From: Helianthus annuus | Taxonomy: Eukaryota; Streptophyta; Magnoliopsida; Asterales; Asteraceae | Assembly: GCF_002127325.2 (NCBI RefSeq) | Contig: NC_035437.2 | Location: 162,973,408 to 163,037,407 of the forward strand | Reading direction: 5' to 3' | Length of the DNA stretch: 64,000 bases | Part shown: piece by piece, positions 1 through 11,814 of the stretch | Layout: each line of letters begins with the position of its first letter | Numbering within the stretch: the stretch's first letter is position 1 | The notes under the pieces: model-generated | What the model saw: only the letters and a program-made list of their open reading frames with translations | What the model was told of the DNA's origin: nothing | Databases searched by the model: none | Translations under genes and position numbers: made by a program

Positions 1-907
1 TAAAGACCCGTTAGGATTCTAATAGTTTATTATAAACCTTCGTTTCAGAATAGGAGACCCGGTAAAAGCTACTTGCAATTGCTGATTGTGAAATATACTT
101 TGCAAAGGTAAATACTTTTAACTTATTTCCCTATACGGGCTTGGGGTACGGTATATAAAATACCGCTTGGTCCAGCATTGAATTTTTAATCGATTAGAGG
201 TTAAATTATTGATATGCTTTGTTTTAAAATGTTTTGTTTGCTTAAAGCCTTTGGGGGGTTAATGACCATGTCCCGGATATCCTTGGCATCATTCATGAAA
301 TGGCCACGACCTGAGCACGGGGTGTAGGCGTACACCTGACAGCTGCATATGTAAAAATGGTATCCCACTTAAAGGAATAACCTTGTGGGCATTATACCTG
401 TGGCGTGTCTATTAGTCTTAACCCGGTCTACGGAACGGGCTACTGGACGCATAAGAAACATGTAATTCGTTTACAAGTATTATATTCAAAATAATTATCC
501 CAAGTTATAAAAGTTTGTGCCACGTGTATTCAAATCAATTTTTATTAAACTTTTCAAATGAGTCGGTTGAATGTATTTACCAGTGTAAACTGACGTATTT
601 TTCCAAAAAGGTTAAGTGCAGGTACTATGCGAACTAGGCTGGCTTTCTCCTAGCGTCCACAATAAGTCTCGCAAGCTTGGATGTCAACTGTTGAACAATA
701 ATTCCTATTTATTTTTGATCCCCCTGTGGATTATTTTCGACTGATTGTGATACATGATATTACAATAACATTCGGTTGAAATATATCTATCTTTTGCTTC
801 CGCTGTGCATTTAAATATTGTGTTGTTTGACTGTAATGTTACAAACTACGTCACGGTAATCCCCCACCGGGCCCACCGGTGAAACATGTGAATATCGGGG
901 TGTGACA
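1..907 (+). mobile_element. 3' portion of a Ty3/Gypsy (Tekay-like) LTR
   Basis: The sequence aligns by eye with 21580-22488 of the LTR described below. Shared blocks are the AAGACCCGTTA start, the 'gggttaatg..accatgtcc.ggatatcc' block, and the 'gcacggggtgtaggc..acacctgacag' block. It ends in TGTGACA at 907, as expected for an LTR 3' end. The 5' part lies outside the window, so I cannot tell a solo LTR from a 3' LTR. No coding sequence is seen. Confidence 0.6.
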
Positions 908-1827
908 CTACTAAGAAATGGGTTAGGATGGGTTTTGGTCAAGATAGGTTTTTTGTCAAGATGGATTTGGGCATGATAGCCTAAAAATATAAATAAATAA
1001 ATATAAAATCAAAAAAATAAAAAAAAACCAATTTTTTTTAAAAATTCAAAAAAATTAAAAAAAAAACTCAAGTTAGTTAATTGTTCTTCTAGTAAAACTT
1101 ATTATTTAACAGCAAAATCTGAGAGATTAGCGATTAATCTATGATGAGCATAACATCACTCTGCAAAACAAATCGATCGAGAAACGGCTGTTTTGCATCT
1201 ATACTTTCACATATTATCGGAAATACAAAGTTTAGTTTACCGTTCTTCCAATAACAGTAGTTAGTTAGCAGCAAATTCAAATTAAATTTCTTAATACTAA
1301 TCAATGATGAACATAACATCATTCAGCAACACAAACCAATCGAAAACCATTGTTTTGCATCTATGCTTTCAAGATTTGTAGAAAAAACTAAATTAATTTA
1401 GTGAACTATTGTTTCTGTAAAACATGAGATTCAACAGCAACATTAAGCAATTAGGTTTAAGAATTCAATGAAAAGTTCTATTAAATAAACAAAACAACAT
1501 TAATGTAACTGAATTGAAATTCTGAATCATAATCAGAATAAGATAAACTTGAAGACGACGACGGGATTATCGGAAACGATTTGCTTAGCTTTGGAAGGAG
1601 CCGTATCGATTTCTTCTCTCTGGATGTTTGTTGTGTTCTGCTCCACAGGCCTCCCATTTATACTTAGATGTATAAATTTTTTACCTATCCTAACCCACCC
1701 TAACTTATTTCATGGCCCAGCGTGACCTGCTTCTTATTTTAAAAGGACCCAAAATACCCAAATGGATTTTTATTGCCACCCTAGTTGCAATGTTTATTAA
1801 AAATAACATGAAATTGTTTTTAAGCGA
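908..1827. other. AT-rich spacer with an internal direct repeat
   Basis: No gene is recognised. Two diverged copies of a ~72-bp unit lie at about 1136-1207 and 1301-1371; both hold 'gatga.cataacatca' and 'gttttgcatct.t.ctttc'. The outer parts (about 922-940 and the complement of 1684-1706) share GGGTTAGGATGGG-like words, so this may be a decayed inverted-repeat element. No clear ends or target duplication are visible. Confidence 0.3.
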
Positions 1828-1940
1828 GGGCAAGTACCATAAAAAACCAATATACTTTCTATTTTTTCTCACAAAAGTCCCTCAACTTTTTTTTTTTGCA
1901 TATAAAAGTCCCTTAACTTGTTAAATTGAACATTATTGTG
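1828..1940 (+). repeat. Left terminal inverted repeat of the MULE
   Basis: This is the reverse complement of 4675-4784, differing by a longer T-run and a few substitutions. Family knowledge: MULE transposase binds such long TIRs, and they often act as promoters. Confidence 0.88.
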
Positions 1941-2557
1941 ATTATTTTAAAAAAAGAAAACTGGTAACCGGTTGTCCCGGTAGTTTTGGTTACGTGGATA
2001 TTTTTTTATTGTGGCTTTAAAAAAATTAAAGGAATGGATTTCACATGATAAACCCTACGTCAAAGAAGGAGGAGACGAAGCATACGAGTTCAACTTGAAG
2101 AAATACTTGAAATCAATTACAGGTACGAAATCAGTTTCTTGTGAATATAATCGACGTGCGATACTCAATTTCCTGAGCATAATCTACGTATGATTAACAT
2201 CGTGTTTTTAATCCACCTGTGATACTCAATTTCTTGTGAACATAATCGATATCATGTGGCCCATATATGTTTCATTTATGATTATATAATGCTATTTCAA
2301 ATTCCACTAGTTTGGATAAATATGTAACAGATGTAGAAACAAGTTGTTGTTTTTTATGTACTTTTTACATTCTTATTGGCTTAAATCATAACAACTTTTA
2401 ATAATTCTCTTAGTTGAGGTTAGCGATTTGTAATCGTGAGTCTGTGAGTTCCGGTGATTTTCTGATTCTGCTAAATTGAATTGGTATTTCAATAACTATG
2501 TAGCAGATGTAGGAAAAAGGTTACTAATTCTGATTATGCTAAATTGATTTTTGTAGG

Positions 2558-4470
2558 ATGGAGTCATATTCGAATGAAGAAGATGATGATTTTAGTGATG
2601 CTACTTATGAAGCAAGTACCGAAGAAGAGGAATTTTCAGATCCGTTGCCATTAGATCTTGAAGATGAAGATTTTGTTTCTATTTTAAATAGGACAAACGA
2701 TGATCCTTTTTTAAATAAACTTAGTTACGAGAATATGCGGCCGCATTATGGTAATGATGTTGACAACGATGTTGGTGAGACTTTAGTCGAGGGTGATGAC
2801 GATGATCTAAACATTGACGAAGATAACGAAGGTACACACCACGTTGAAAAAGGGAAAGTATATCCAATTCATGATCCAAACATGAATTGGAAAGACATGC
2901 GGCCGATTCTTGGGGATAGGTATGAAAGTCCTACACAATTGAAGTTTGCTATATGTTGTATGGAGTAGTAAATGGATATATGTTAAGTTATAAAAAAATG
3001 AAACAAAAAGGCTCTTAGTTGTATGTGGTAACAAAGATGTTGGTTATTCTTGTCCATTTAGATTATGGGCATCTTGGATGCAAACTGAGAAATCTTTTCA
3101 TATTAAAAGCCTTAATGATAATCACAACTGTAGTAGAAATTACAGTTAGGGTCCCTAGTGACAGCCTTATGGATTGCAAAGATGTACCTTAGAGAACTCA
3201 TTGCAAGACCTTTTGTTAGAATAAGAGACATGCAAGCGGATATATTGCGTGACTACATGGTTAAAGTAAGTAGAGGTCAGTGTTGTCGAGCAAAATCTAT
3301 GGCAATGTTCGAAATAGAGGGTTGACTGAAAGAACACTATGCGCGAATTTGGGATTATGCACATGAGATTTTAAGATCCAATCCCGAAAGTTCTGTGAAA
3401 GTGGGAGTAAATGGTATGCCAGATGGGAAGGTAATGTATGCCCAGCTATAAGGACGAAGATACAAGAATGGTCAAAAGAATCAAGGTAAGTCGATACTTG
3501 TTTTTCTGTTTTGGGCTTTTTTTGTTGTATTTTGAGCTGTTTATGGGTTGTTTTTGTTGTTAATAGCTGTTTTTTGTTGTATTTTGAGCTGTTTATGGGC
3601 TGTTTTTGCTGTTTTTTTGCTGTTTATGGGCTGTTTTTGCTGTTTTTTGCTGTTTATGGGTTGTGTTTGCTGTTTATGGGCTGTTTTTTTGCTGTTTATG
3701 GGCTGTTTTTGCTATTTATGGGCTGTTTTTGTTGTTTATAGCTATTTTTAATTAGTATTATATGATTATATTCAGGAAGTGGATCGTTATCCCAAGCGGC
3801 GGCAATGTGTTTGAGGTACGGGATGGAAATGAAGCTTATAATGTGGATCTAGATAATAGAGAATGTAGTTGTAGATTGTGGCAAATATCCGGATTACCAT
3901 GTTTGCATTCAATAACTGCTATATACTACATCAACAATGATCCAGAGAATTATGCAAGTGATTGGTTCAAGGTTGAGAAGTTCAAGGATACTTACGAGCA
4001 CAATATGAAACCGTTAAATGGAAGCAAAATGTGGATGGTAACATCTTACATTAAACCACTTCCTCCAAAAGAGAGAAGAATGCCGGGTAGACCATCAACG
4101 AAGAGAAAAAGACATGAAACTGAAAAGCAAGGGAAGTATAAAAAAGTATCATTTATCGGAAGACAAATAACTTGCAGCAACTGTTTAGAGAAAGGGCATA
4201 ATGTGAAAACATGTACAAATGAAAAAAAAAAAAACTTGCACCGCCCAAAGAACCTAAGAGAAAAGGAAGGCCTAGAACAAGGGTGACAAGAGAAGATATT
4301 ATTGGAATAGGCGGGAGGGGTGGAAGAGGTAGGAGAGGCGGGAGAGGCGGGAGAGGTGGGAGAGGACAATGTGTTGAACAAGAAAGTCAAATATTCCACG
4401 AAGAAGCCGAACCTAGTCAAGATGTGGAAGTTTTCGAACAAGAAAGTCAAGTAATCCATCCTTTCACATA
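2558..4470 (+). pseudogene. MuDR-type transposase, frameshifted and missing its catalytic core
   Basis: An acidic N-terminus leads into the plant MuDR N-terminal domain (WKDMRPILGDRYESPTQLKF, about 2888-2946). The reading then shifts frame, but homology continues: 'SCPFRLWASWM' near 3050 and 'HNCSRNY' near 3122. About 3178-3420 encodes the segment before the catalytic domain (ARPFVRIRDMQ...EHYARIWDYA). It then jumps to C-terminal sequence (CPAIRTKIQEW, about 3439-3471), so the DDE catalytic region appears deleted. A GT-AG intron (about 3486-3777) splits off a last exon with a SWIM zinc finger (CSCRLW...CLHS) and a CCHC knuckle (CSNCLEKGHNVKTC). A poly-A run near 4225 shifts the frame before a Gly/Arg-rich tail (4310-4370). 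Family knowledge: MuDR proteins cut and insert MULEs in the nucleus; this copy cannot. Confidence 0.85.
3500..3755 (+). repeat. Minisatellite inside the MULE transposase intron
   Basis: About a dozen imperfect copies of a ~20-bp unit resembling 'gctgtttatgggctgttttt'. The array fills nearly the whole intron between the donor at 3486 and the acceptor at 3777. The open frames across it are low-complexity artefacts. Confidence 0.85.
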
Positions 4471-4674
4471 GATTAGAAAGTAATGGCTTTCGTGTGTTTT
4501 CTTTGTTTTGTTTTATTTCGTATTGTCTTTTGTTTTTCTTAAAAACTATATCGCTACTAAAATAGTGGAACCAATATTTTGATTGCAATTGATGTTTTTT
4601 TCTTATAATTTGTTTGCAAATTATATTTTACCTATATGCCACATCAGCAATAAATAGGCTGTTATAAGTCATTT

Positions 4675-4784
4675 CACAATAATGTTTAAATTTAACAAGT
4701 TAAGGGACTTTTATATGCAAAAAAAAGTTGAGGGACTTTTGTGAGAAAAAATAGAAAGTATATTGTTTTTTATGGTATTTCCCA
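4675..4784 (-). repeat. Right terminal inverted repeat of the MULE
   Basis: Partner of 1828-1940. The outer end abuts the target duplication copy at 4785-4794. Confidence 0.88.
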
Positions 4785-5136
4785 TTTTAAACGACTTCAA
4801 TTTTTATAGAAGTCTTGCTGTCATTTTAGCTTTTGTAGCCTTCAAAATGCGTTACCTACAAAGAATTACTATATTAATAGGAAACCATGAAAGTCGCCAG
4901 CTACACTTTATTGCTATGAATCCCTATTATGTATTTTCTTTAGGTGTTTCTAACTCAAATTATAGTATTTTCGTTGTCACATGAGAATTTTTTCTTAACA
5001 GTTCGTCTAATAAAAAAATCGTCTATGTGGTTTCTACTAATTTGATGGACATGGAGTCATAACTGTTGTTTTTGTATTATGTTTGGGTGACTATAGGCAG
5101 CCTTTTTATTTTACATTTATTGTATACATAAAATGG

Positions 5137-5732
5137 CAGAGGCGGAACCACTATTATGTGAGCCGTAGCACGGGCTACGGCTGAAGCCCGTATGCGTAGT
5201 GTATTTTTTTTTCGGTTTTATACAAAGGATACCCCTAGAATAATACAATGATATCCCTGACGAACCCAAACTTACAAAATACGAGAGCCCGATTGAAACA
5301 ATGACCTAATTGATTAGATAAACCCAGCTGATCAGATTAACCCAAAAAAAATCACAAAATACGTATGGCGGCATTATTTCTGATCGTCGCTTAGGATTTG
5401 GAAGACAACCAAATGTCGCTGGCCATCCTTTACGCACTGGTCTCCTGTTTTGCTGCTGCCAATGATACTGGTTCGATAAAAAAATCAACAATCATTAGCG
5501 GCGACATGTTTGCCGGTAATGAGGCTGTCGCTAATGAATAAAATGTCATCGTTAATACGCATGTCGTCGCTATTGGTTATGCCAGTGAGTTTGTCTGAAC
5601 GTTCGCCGGAGATGGATTTCCAGATTATACTTTATTTGATGCTGCCACTATCGTTTTTTTAATATTGTATGATTGCACGGTAAAAACAAAATTTTAGGAT
5701 ACCTCTAATTTAATGGACTAGTTCCACCACTA
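5137..5732 (+). mobile_element. Non-autonomous hAT-like element
   Basis: The left end CAGAGGCGGAACCAC and the right end (complement TAGTGGTGGAACTAG) are hAT-type termini. They are flanked by an identical 8-bp duplication TAAAATGG (5129-5136 and 5733-5740). The 596-bp interior has no transposase. It carries palindromic 'gccgtagcacgggctacggc' near 5161 and 'tagcggcgac'-type words common inside plant CACTA elements, so the inside may be a mosaic. Confidence 0.75.
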
Positions 5733-5740
5733 TAAAATGG

Positions 5741-6312
5741 TTCAACCACGTGAGTATTCACGGAATCACGCGTAGTATAAAACATAAATAAACAACAATA
5801 AGGGCTTTGATAGTGGTCATGCCTCTGTTTAAGTTTTCCTTTTTTAAATGAGTTCCGTTGGGCCCATGGATTCTTTCCCTGGGCACTGTTACTGCCCAAC
5901 CAACCTGTGTTAGTTTAAGCCCAACAAATATGATTTAACTATATATTATATTAAATAGATTTTTCTTAATCATGATATCTTAAGTTAAATTAATTTGTTA
6001 TTAATCTTAAAAACTGACTTGTATAAATTATTAAATTATGCTAGATTTGATAATTTATAAGGATAATTATCATTTCGGTATTAAATATTATCTGTTTTTT
6101 TAATTAGTGTTTAACTTAAATATAACCAAAAAGAATCTGCTGATACTTTTAAATCATTTTCTTTTTATTACCTTCCCCTTATTATCTAAGTAAAACAATT
6201 TGTTTTTCCTCTCTTGTTATCTAAATAAAATAGACAACAAACTTATGACTATATTTTCGAGTGTAACAAAACCTATCGAATTCCCGTCGGAGGCAATAGG
6301 GACATAATTAAT
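5741..6312. other. AT-rich spacer, nothing recognised
   Basis: A short TGGGCCCA palindrome lies near 5860. No reading frame, RNA gene or clear repeat end is visible. Confidence 0.5.
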
Positions 6313-6755
6313 TAGGGGTGTTAAAAAATATACATATCCGAAAATCCGATCCGAATTATACGATATCTAAATTTGAAATATTCGAAAATTCGGATATCCA
6401 AATTTCGATCCAATCCGGATATCCGAATTATCGGATTCGGATTCGTATAGTGATTTGAAATATTTTCGGACATCCGAAATATCCAAAAATTTAATTTTTA
6501 ATTTTTATTGGATATCCAAATATCCAAAGTAGACGAAAATATCCGAAATAACCAGCATATCCAAAAAATATCCGAAACTATCCAAAATATCCGGTTCCGT
6601 ATATTAAAAAAATAAAAATTAAATAAAAAATTGGATATTCGGATATCCGATTCACTATCCGTTCGGATATCCGAATATCCGGAATTTTGGATACGAATTC
6701 GGATAGTGAAATTGGGCATCCAGAAATTTCGAATCTCTAGTTTTGAACACCCCTA
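6313..6755. mobile_element. hAT-like MITE with 'ATCCGAAATATCC' interior
   Basis: The ends are TAGGGGTGTT and its inverted partner AACACCCCTA. The interior is almost entirely degenerate repeats of 'ggatatccgaat' and 'atccgaaatatcc', nearly self-complementary. The flanks GACATAA (6301-6307) and TTATGTC (6757-6763) are inverted rather than direct, so the inverted repeat may run further out and the target duplication is not clear. No coding capacity. Confidence 0.6.
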
Positions 6756-6828
6756 TTTATGTCACATGAATATAGTAAGTCTCGTTTTGGATCCTTTAAT
6801 GGTAGTCTTTACAGTGAGTGCACCAAAC

Positions 6829-7538
6829 TAGGGGTGTTCATCGAATCGAATATCGAATTTTCGAATTTTTTGAATCGAATTGTTCGAATAATTTTTATTT
6901 TTCCTCGAATTCGATTAAAACCTATCGAATCGATTCGAATTCGTATTCGTATAAAAAACCTAATTCGTATTCGATTCGTATTCAATTAAAATTTCGAATT
7001 TAAATCGAATTCGAATAAATTCGATTTAATTCAGATTCTTTAAAACATGTAAAAAACAATCAAAATGAAACATAAATTTTAAAACAGCCATAAAGCACGA
7101 TATCACATTAAAAAAGTTTCAAATAAAGTACAACAAGTCTAAAATTCAAAACGAGAAGTCGGGAATAATCACTCCACATTACAAGTTAATATTTTTATGG
7201 TTAGAAATCTATTTATAGATTTCTTACCTAGGTTTTACTTATGGGTCATGTAGTGGGTTTGGTAATAGGTAATTTTAATAATTTGGAAAAAAATTTGACA
7301 ATAATTTATAGTATATCTTAATAAAAGTTATATATGTATTATATATAAAAGTAATAAATAAAAATGTATAATTTTTATTCGTATTTCGAATCGAATCGAA
7401 TTTGAGATTATAAATTCGTATTCGATTTACTTGACTCGAACTGAATCGAATTTGAATTCTTATAATCGAAATGAATTCTTGATAATCGAATCGAATTTAA
7501 ACGAATTTCGAATTCGAAACGAATCCTGAACACCCCTA
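6829..7538. mobile_element. hAT-like MITE with 'TCGAATTCGAAT' interior
   Basis: The ends TAGGGGTGTTCA and TGAACACCCCTA are perfect inverted repeats. They are flanked by identical 8-bp duplications CACCAAAC (6821-6828 and 7539-7546), the hAT signature. Both flanks of the 710-bp element are rich in 'tcgaat/attcga' words, with AT-rich unique sequence between. It shares its termini with the element at 6313-6755, 73 bp away. Confidence 0.8.
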
Positions 7539-7546
7539 CACCAAAC

Positions 7547-9493
7547 CATTCTAGTTCTTGCCCGCAATTGTCCGCACCGCACACCGCAACACGCGTTTCT
7601 CATGTTCTTTTAATTATATATATATATATTAAACTCATTAAGTCTAACCAACTCTTGAATCAATATCCACCATTGGATTTGGTTGAAATTAAATCTCAGC
7701 CACTTAAACTCACAAAAATAACTTCCCATGATGGCAGTTCAAAGAAGTTCAAGGTAGTTTCTTCACAGGTGGTTACCACCGTCTTTTTCTGCCCATTATC
7801 TCCACAATTCAAGCTGGTGGTTTTGCTCCACTCATGACCTCCATAACTCCAGCCTCCTACAATCCTGGTAAACCGCCAATTCAACTGCCCACTCTCCCCT
7901 AATTTTAGGGTTTGAAGAGGTTAAATATAGAATGAGCGCAAGAAGGAAATCTGAAGTGGAGTTCTCCTTGACGACAGTTCCCCATGCTCCTGTAATTGGT
8001 GCTTCTCACCCACCCATAAATCATGGGTTCCATCTCCAAATCAAAAATGCAAGAAAGTAGATGCCTCATACGATTGACAGAGTTCTCCAGAGCAGGGGTT
8101 GATCTAATTGATAGGGTAAGCATCCAGATTGAAATTAGGGTTTCTTATGATTATAATTTTTCTTTTCTCGAACTTCTATCAGTTGGTGCAGTTCATCAAA
8201 CCAGGATGCCTTCCACTGATTCAGTTCTCCTCCCACGAGTTCAAGGTTAGCGACTTCTTAGTATGAAATTATTATTTTTTATTTCTTCTGATTCTTTCCT
8301 GTTGTTTCCAATCACCACCTTTTAACCTCCCCGTCACAGGAAACCCTAATGAAAAAAGGAAGCTTTCATCATCAAATCCACAAATCTCAATCAATTCCAG
8401 TTAGTTTACTACACATTTCAACCTTCATCAAGGGCGTTGGTTTTTATTACTTCTACTTTTGCTTCAATTGCATTTTCGGTTCTAATTCTCATACAGAGCA
8501 AGATGTTTTCATTGATTTTACCCATTTATTCACTGTTTTTGTTGCTTAATTTAGTAGTGGTTTTTTGTATTGTGGTGTTTCTTATGTAATTATTGTTTGC
8601 ACTACAGGGCTTCAGTTTAGTGCAAGCGATTTGCAAACTTTAGATCGGAATTGTCTATCACTGGCGACTTTGAATATATCCTGGAAGCGATTTGCTACGG
8701 TGAAGGCTTTGAATGCTGAAAATGATTCAGTCGTTCCTTCTGCGGCCACCGTGTTTGCTCATGGTATGTTGTACTTCTGTTAGGTCAAGAATTTTGATCC
8801 TTGCTTTGATGATTGTGCATCCACCTATCTGAGTAGAGCAAAATTGCAAGAAGCTCTTTATCCCCCAAAAAAACCTCATCGTTATGTTGTTGTTACTCAT
8901 TTTCTTTAAATTTGCATAGTAACACTATAAACACAAATGTTCCACATGTTTGTTAGAAGTCATGAAGCGGGCTGACCAATCATGATCTTAATGTGTAGTG
9001 GTACTGAATATATGAAAGACAACCTAGCAACCATACCCCAAAAGACCAAGCAATTCCTTATGGTAAGTAATCATTCGCAAATAAAATATGTATTTTTTTG
9101 TTTCTTTCTGTTTTAACCTTAAAGTTTTCATTTTTTTTACCTAATATCTTATCTAAATTGTCATGGAATCTTCAAGATTTATCTCTAAATGAAATTGCAT
9201 CTTAAAAAAAATCTTATCTTTTTACTAAACATGCTTATAATATGGTGTTAAACAGAAAACACACTTTGGGTGATGAAGGTTGTAAGGTATGCTCTTAATT
9301 TCTGTATTACGTAATCATTTACAAATTACCAGTGTTGTTCCTACTAAATTTGCGTGTTTGTTTATGCTTGGCAGTTTCGTAGCTTTGATACCTCAGGAGG
9401 TGTTTGGCCACACTAACTGCTGCAACCACTTTTACATGGGTAAATGGACAGTTGGGTAACGGGTCAAGCAGTTAATTTTCAATGTTTGTTATA
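7547..9493. other. Gene-poor stretch with exon-like blocks, possibly carried by a Helitron
   Basis: No known gene is recognised. Three blocks look like exons with splice signals. About 8023-8112 reads RLTEFSRAGVDLIDR before a GTAAGC donor. About 8183-8246 lies between CAG and GTTAGC and reads LVQFIKPGCLPLIQFSSHEF. About 8609-8764 lies between ACAG and GTATGT and reads TLNISWKRFATVKALNAEN. About 7620-7850 is also related to 58745-58960. The blocks may be captured host exons upstream of the Helitron end at 13174. I cannot name the parent gene. Confidence 0.3.
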
Positions 9494-9497
9494 TTAA

Positions 9498-9842
9498 GTA
9501 ACCAACTTTTTTAGGAAAGAAAAAAAATCACCAGTTTCAACAATCTAATACAAGGTAACAAACTTTCTGAAGCTTGGATTTAAGGTAATATGATCTGGTA
9601 ACTAACAATTTTGATGGAGGGGTAATTTGTCCATAACAAAAAGTGATTTTACGCAATAAATGTGAAAAAAAGGTAACATTTATTGCGTAAAATCACTTTT
9701 TGTTATGGACAAATTACCTCTCCATCAAAATTGTCAGTTACCGGATCATATTACCTTAAATCCAAGCTTCAGAAAGTTTGTTACCTTGTATCAGAATTGT
9801 GTAAACTGATGATTTTTTTCTTTCCTAAAAAAAGTTGTTTAC
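9498..9842. mobile_element. Large fold-back MITE
   Basis: The two arms (~165 bp each) are almost perfect inverted copies around a short centre near 9661-9676. The best 115 bp differ by about three substitutions. TTAA flanks both sides (9494-9497 and 9843-9846), which fits a TTAA or TAA target site (piggyBac- or Harbinger/Tourist-like). No coding capacity. The transcript would form a long hairpin. Confidence 0.75.
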
Positions 9843-9846
9843 TTAA

Positions 9847-10912
9847 AATAAGGTAAAAGTTAGACCAAAACTGCCACGAGGGAAATTTAATCCGACTCAT
9901 AAAATATAAGGGAAATACTCGACAAGTAGAATGGACTGGATACAAACAAGTGGGCCTGGAAATTAAAGTGTACTGGGATAAATCATTGCCTATGGATTTG
10001 TCGTCTTTTAAGTGCACCGGTACTAAAGTGGATCTCAAAAGAGGAAAACATGGATTGTAGCTTTAAAAAATAATAATGAGCAGGCCTAGAAAATAAAATA
10101 AGTGTGGATTATTAGATGGGATTCTTATGGTGGAATTAATTTGTTGGGTTGGATGCCTGGGAATCTTGTAAATTGTCATGGGCCTATACTGATTGGGATG
10201 GGAGTTAATATGGAAAAAAGTCTAAGAAGCATTGTAGGTGAACTTGGATATTCGGAGGTGGTTGATGATTAAATGCAATTGCGTTTTGTGTTGGATAGTT
10301 AGTGGACAAGTTAGTTCAAGCCTAACTAATACGGTTAAAGGAAACTATGCTCTAGCCGTTTAGTTTTCAAGTGCTCAATGGCTTGGACGTTACATTGCCA
10401 TTATCCGCGTGAAAGTATAACATTGCAGAACACAAGTTAAAATAGGGATATACTAAATTGGAATGTGAAGGACTTCATAATTCAAGGCCTACCATGTGGC
10501 GCACAAAGAATGACTAGCATTCAAGATATGGGCTGAGCCCAATGTTTGTAATATATAGTTGGATATATCATGTTGTGTTTAGGATTTCTTGATTAGAGGT
10601 ATTTAATAGATGTAATAAGTGTTGGGTTTACTACGAGCCCAATAGGCTTAAGATGTGTAGGCATAATTGGCCAGAGATTAAAACTCATTGTCATAGATAC
10701 ACATAAAGAGTTAAAATTTTTGTTGGGGTTTGTCCCAAAAGATTCAACTCTTTTATTTTTGTAATTTTATTGATAAATTTATTTAGTTTTACGGTTTCTG
10801 CTTTACCCTAAAAAAGTTGATAGGTTTCAGGTTAGATTATACTACAAATTAAGATGTGGTGTATTTGGTTTATAATATATATCATATTATAAAGCATTTA
10901 GGTCATGACTTC
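9847..10912. other. Spacer, nothing recognised
   Basis: The sequence is AT-rich with scattered stops in all frames. No repeat ends, RNA gene or conserved domain could be made out. Confidence 0.5.
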
Positions 10913-10926
10913 ATATAATTTGATTC

Positions 10927-11054
10927 GCCAATGTGGGAGTAGCCCACTTGGTAGAGGTTCTTGTCTCTTAGTGGGAGGTCTTGGGTTCAATGCCAACCAA
11001 GGAGTAGATTAGTATTTATTTGTTGTAATTTAGGAGTATGTAAGGTTTGCCATT

Positions 11055-11108
<54 letters not shown>
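10927..11108 (+). mobile_element. tRNA-derived SINE with target site duplication
   Basis: The head has a pol III box A-like segment (TAGCCCACTTGGTAGAGG, 10940-10957) and a box B (GGGTTCAATGCC, 10983-10994). A short body and a (TA)n tail follow. The 14-bp sequence ATATAATTTGATTC occurs directly before (10913-10926) and after (11109-11122), a clean duplication. Family knowledge: SINEs are pol III transcribed and mobilised by LINE machinery. The intact duplication suggests fairly recent insertion. Confidence 0.8.

Positions 11109-11113
<5 letters not shown>
11056..11113. repeat. (TA)n microsatellite
   Basis: About 29 uninterrupted TA units form the tail of the SINE and run into its right target duplication. 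Confidence 0.95.
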
Positions 11114-11117
<4 letters not shown>

Positions 11118-11814
11118 GATTCATTGGAATTGCTAACAACTTGCTCATTTTTATTTTTAGATTTGGTGAAGGTTGGGATTTTGGTGAAGTGACGGCGAAC
11201 AATGGCAGGGGGTAAATGCATCACAGTAGAATCTAGGAGGAAGTGGAATAGGGGTACGCCTTTTATTATAATGTTATATCCATTTCCTTTATTAAAAAAA
11301 GATTGTATTTAAATATGGTAATTTATTGATGTGTTTTTGTTCTGATTACGATTGAATTCGGAATGCGTGACTTGGTGGGTCTCGATTTGGTCATCCTCTA
11401 TAACAGGATTATCTTTGTAAGTAATGCTAATGTATCGTTAGATTTCTGCTTTTTGTTAATATATTATGAAATCTTTTATCTTATTTTGCCAAAAAGATTG
11501 TAACTTTGTTAGGTGACAACCTTTTGACAGCCAACTTGTCATGACCATGGTACTGGGGTTAACGCAGCATGCATGCATACTTTGTCAACGATCACATTAA
11601 GGTAAAGTACCCTTCACACTTGATGATGATAATGGTCTTTTCCAAAGTGTATATAAGCCGATATGTGAACCTAAATGGTCTCATGTATGTGAATAATGTT
11701 TTCTAAGTTCTGTATCTGTTAACTTTATTGTAATTATGGAATAACTTTTCCTTAGTGTATTTGTGCTTCCTGTTAGCACTGTGTGCTTTATCTTTAAACG
11801 GTTCAAGTATTCAT

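Larger units (their letters stand above)
1828..4784 (+). mobile_element. Mutator-like element (MULE), complete but disabled
   Basis: The element starts GGGCAAGTACC and its other end reads TGGGAAATACC on the opposite strand. The ~110-bp terminal inverted repeats match nearly throughout, including 'cacaaaagtccctcaac' and 'catataaaagtcccttaac'. It is flanked by TTTTAAGCGA (1818-1827) and TTTTAAACGA (4785-4794), a 10-bp duplication with one mismatch; MULEs typically make 9-bp duplications. It encloses a broken MuDR transposase gene. The clear TIRs but shifted reading frames suggest an old, non-autonomous copy. Confidence 0.88.

Noticed and set aside
3511..3751. Open frames of Cys/Phe/Leu-rich repeats
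   Set aside because: They are translations of the intron minisatellite.
4046..4588. 180-codon minus-strand frame
   Set aside because: Antisense shadow of the MuDR SWIM/CCHC exon.
7696..8123. Minus-strand frames of 60-70 codons
   Set aside because: No domain, no splice logic, and antisense to better exon-like blocks.
10931..11000. A tRNA gene
   Set aside because: tRNA-like promoter only, and it lies in a SINE with target duplications.
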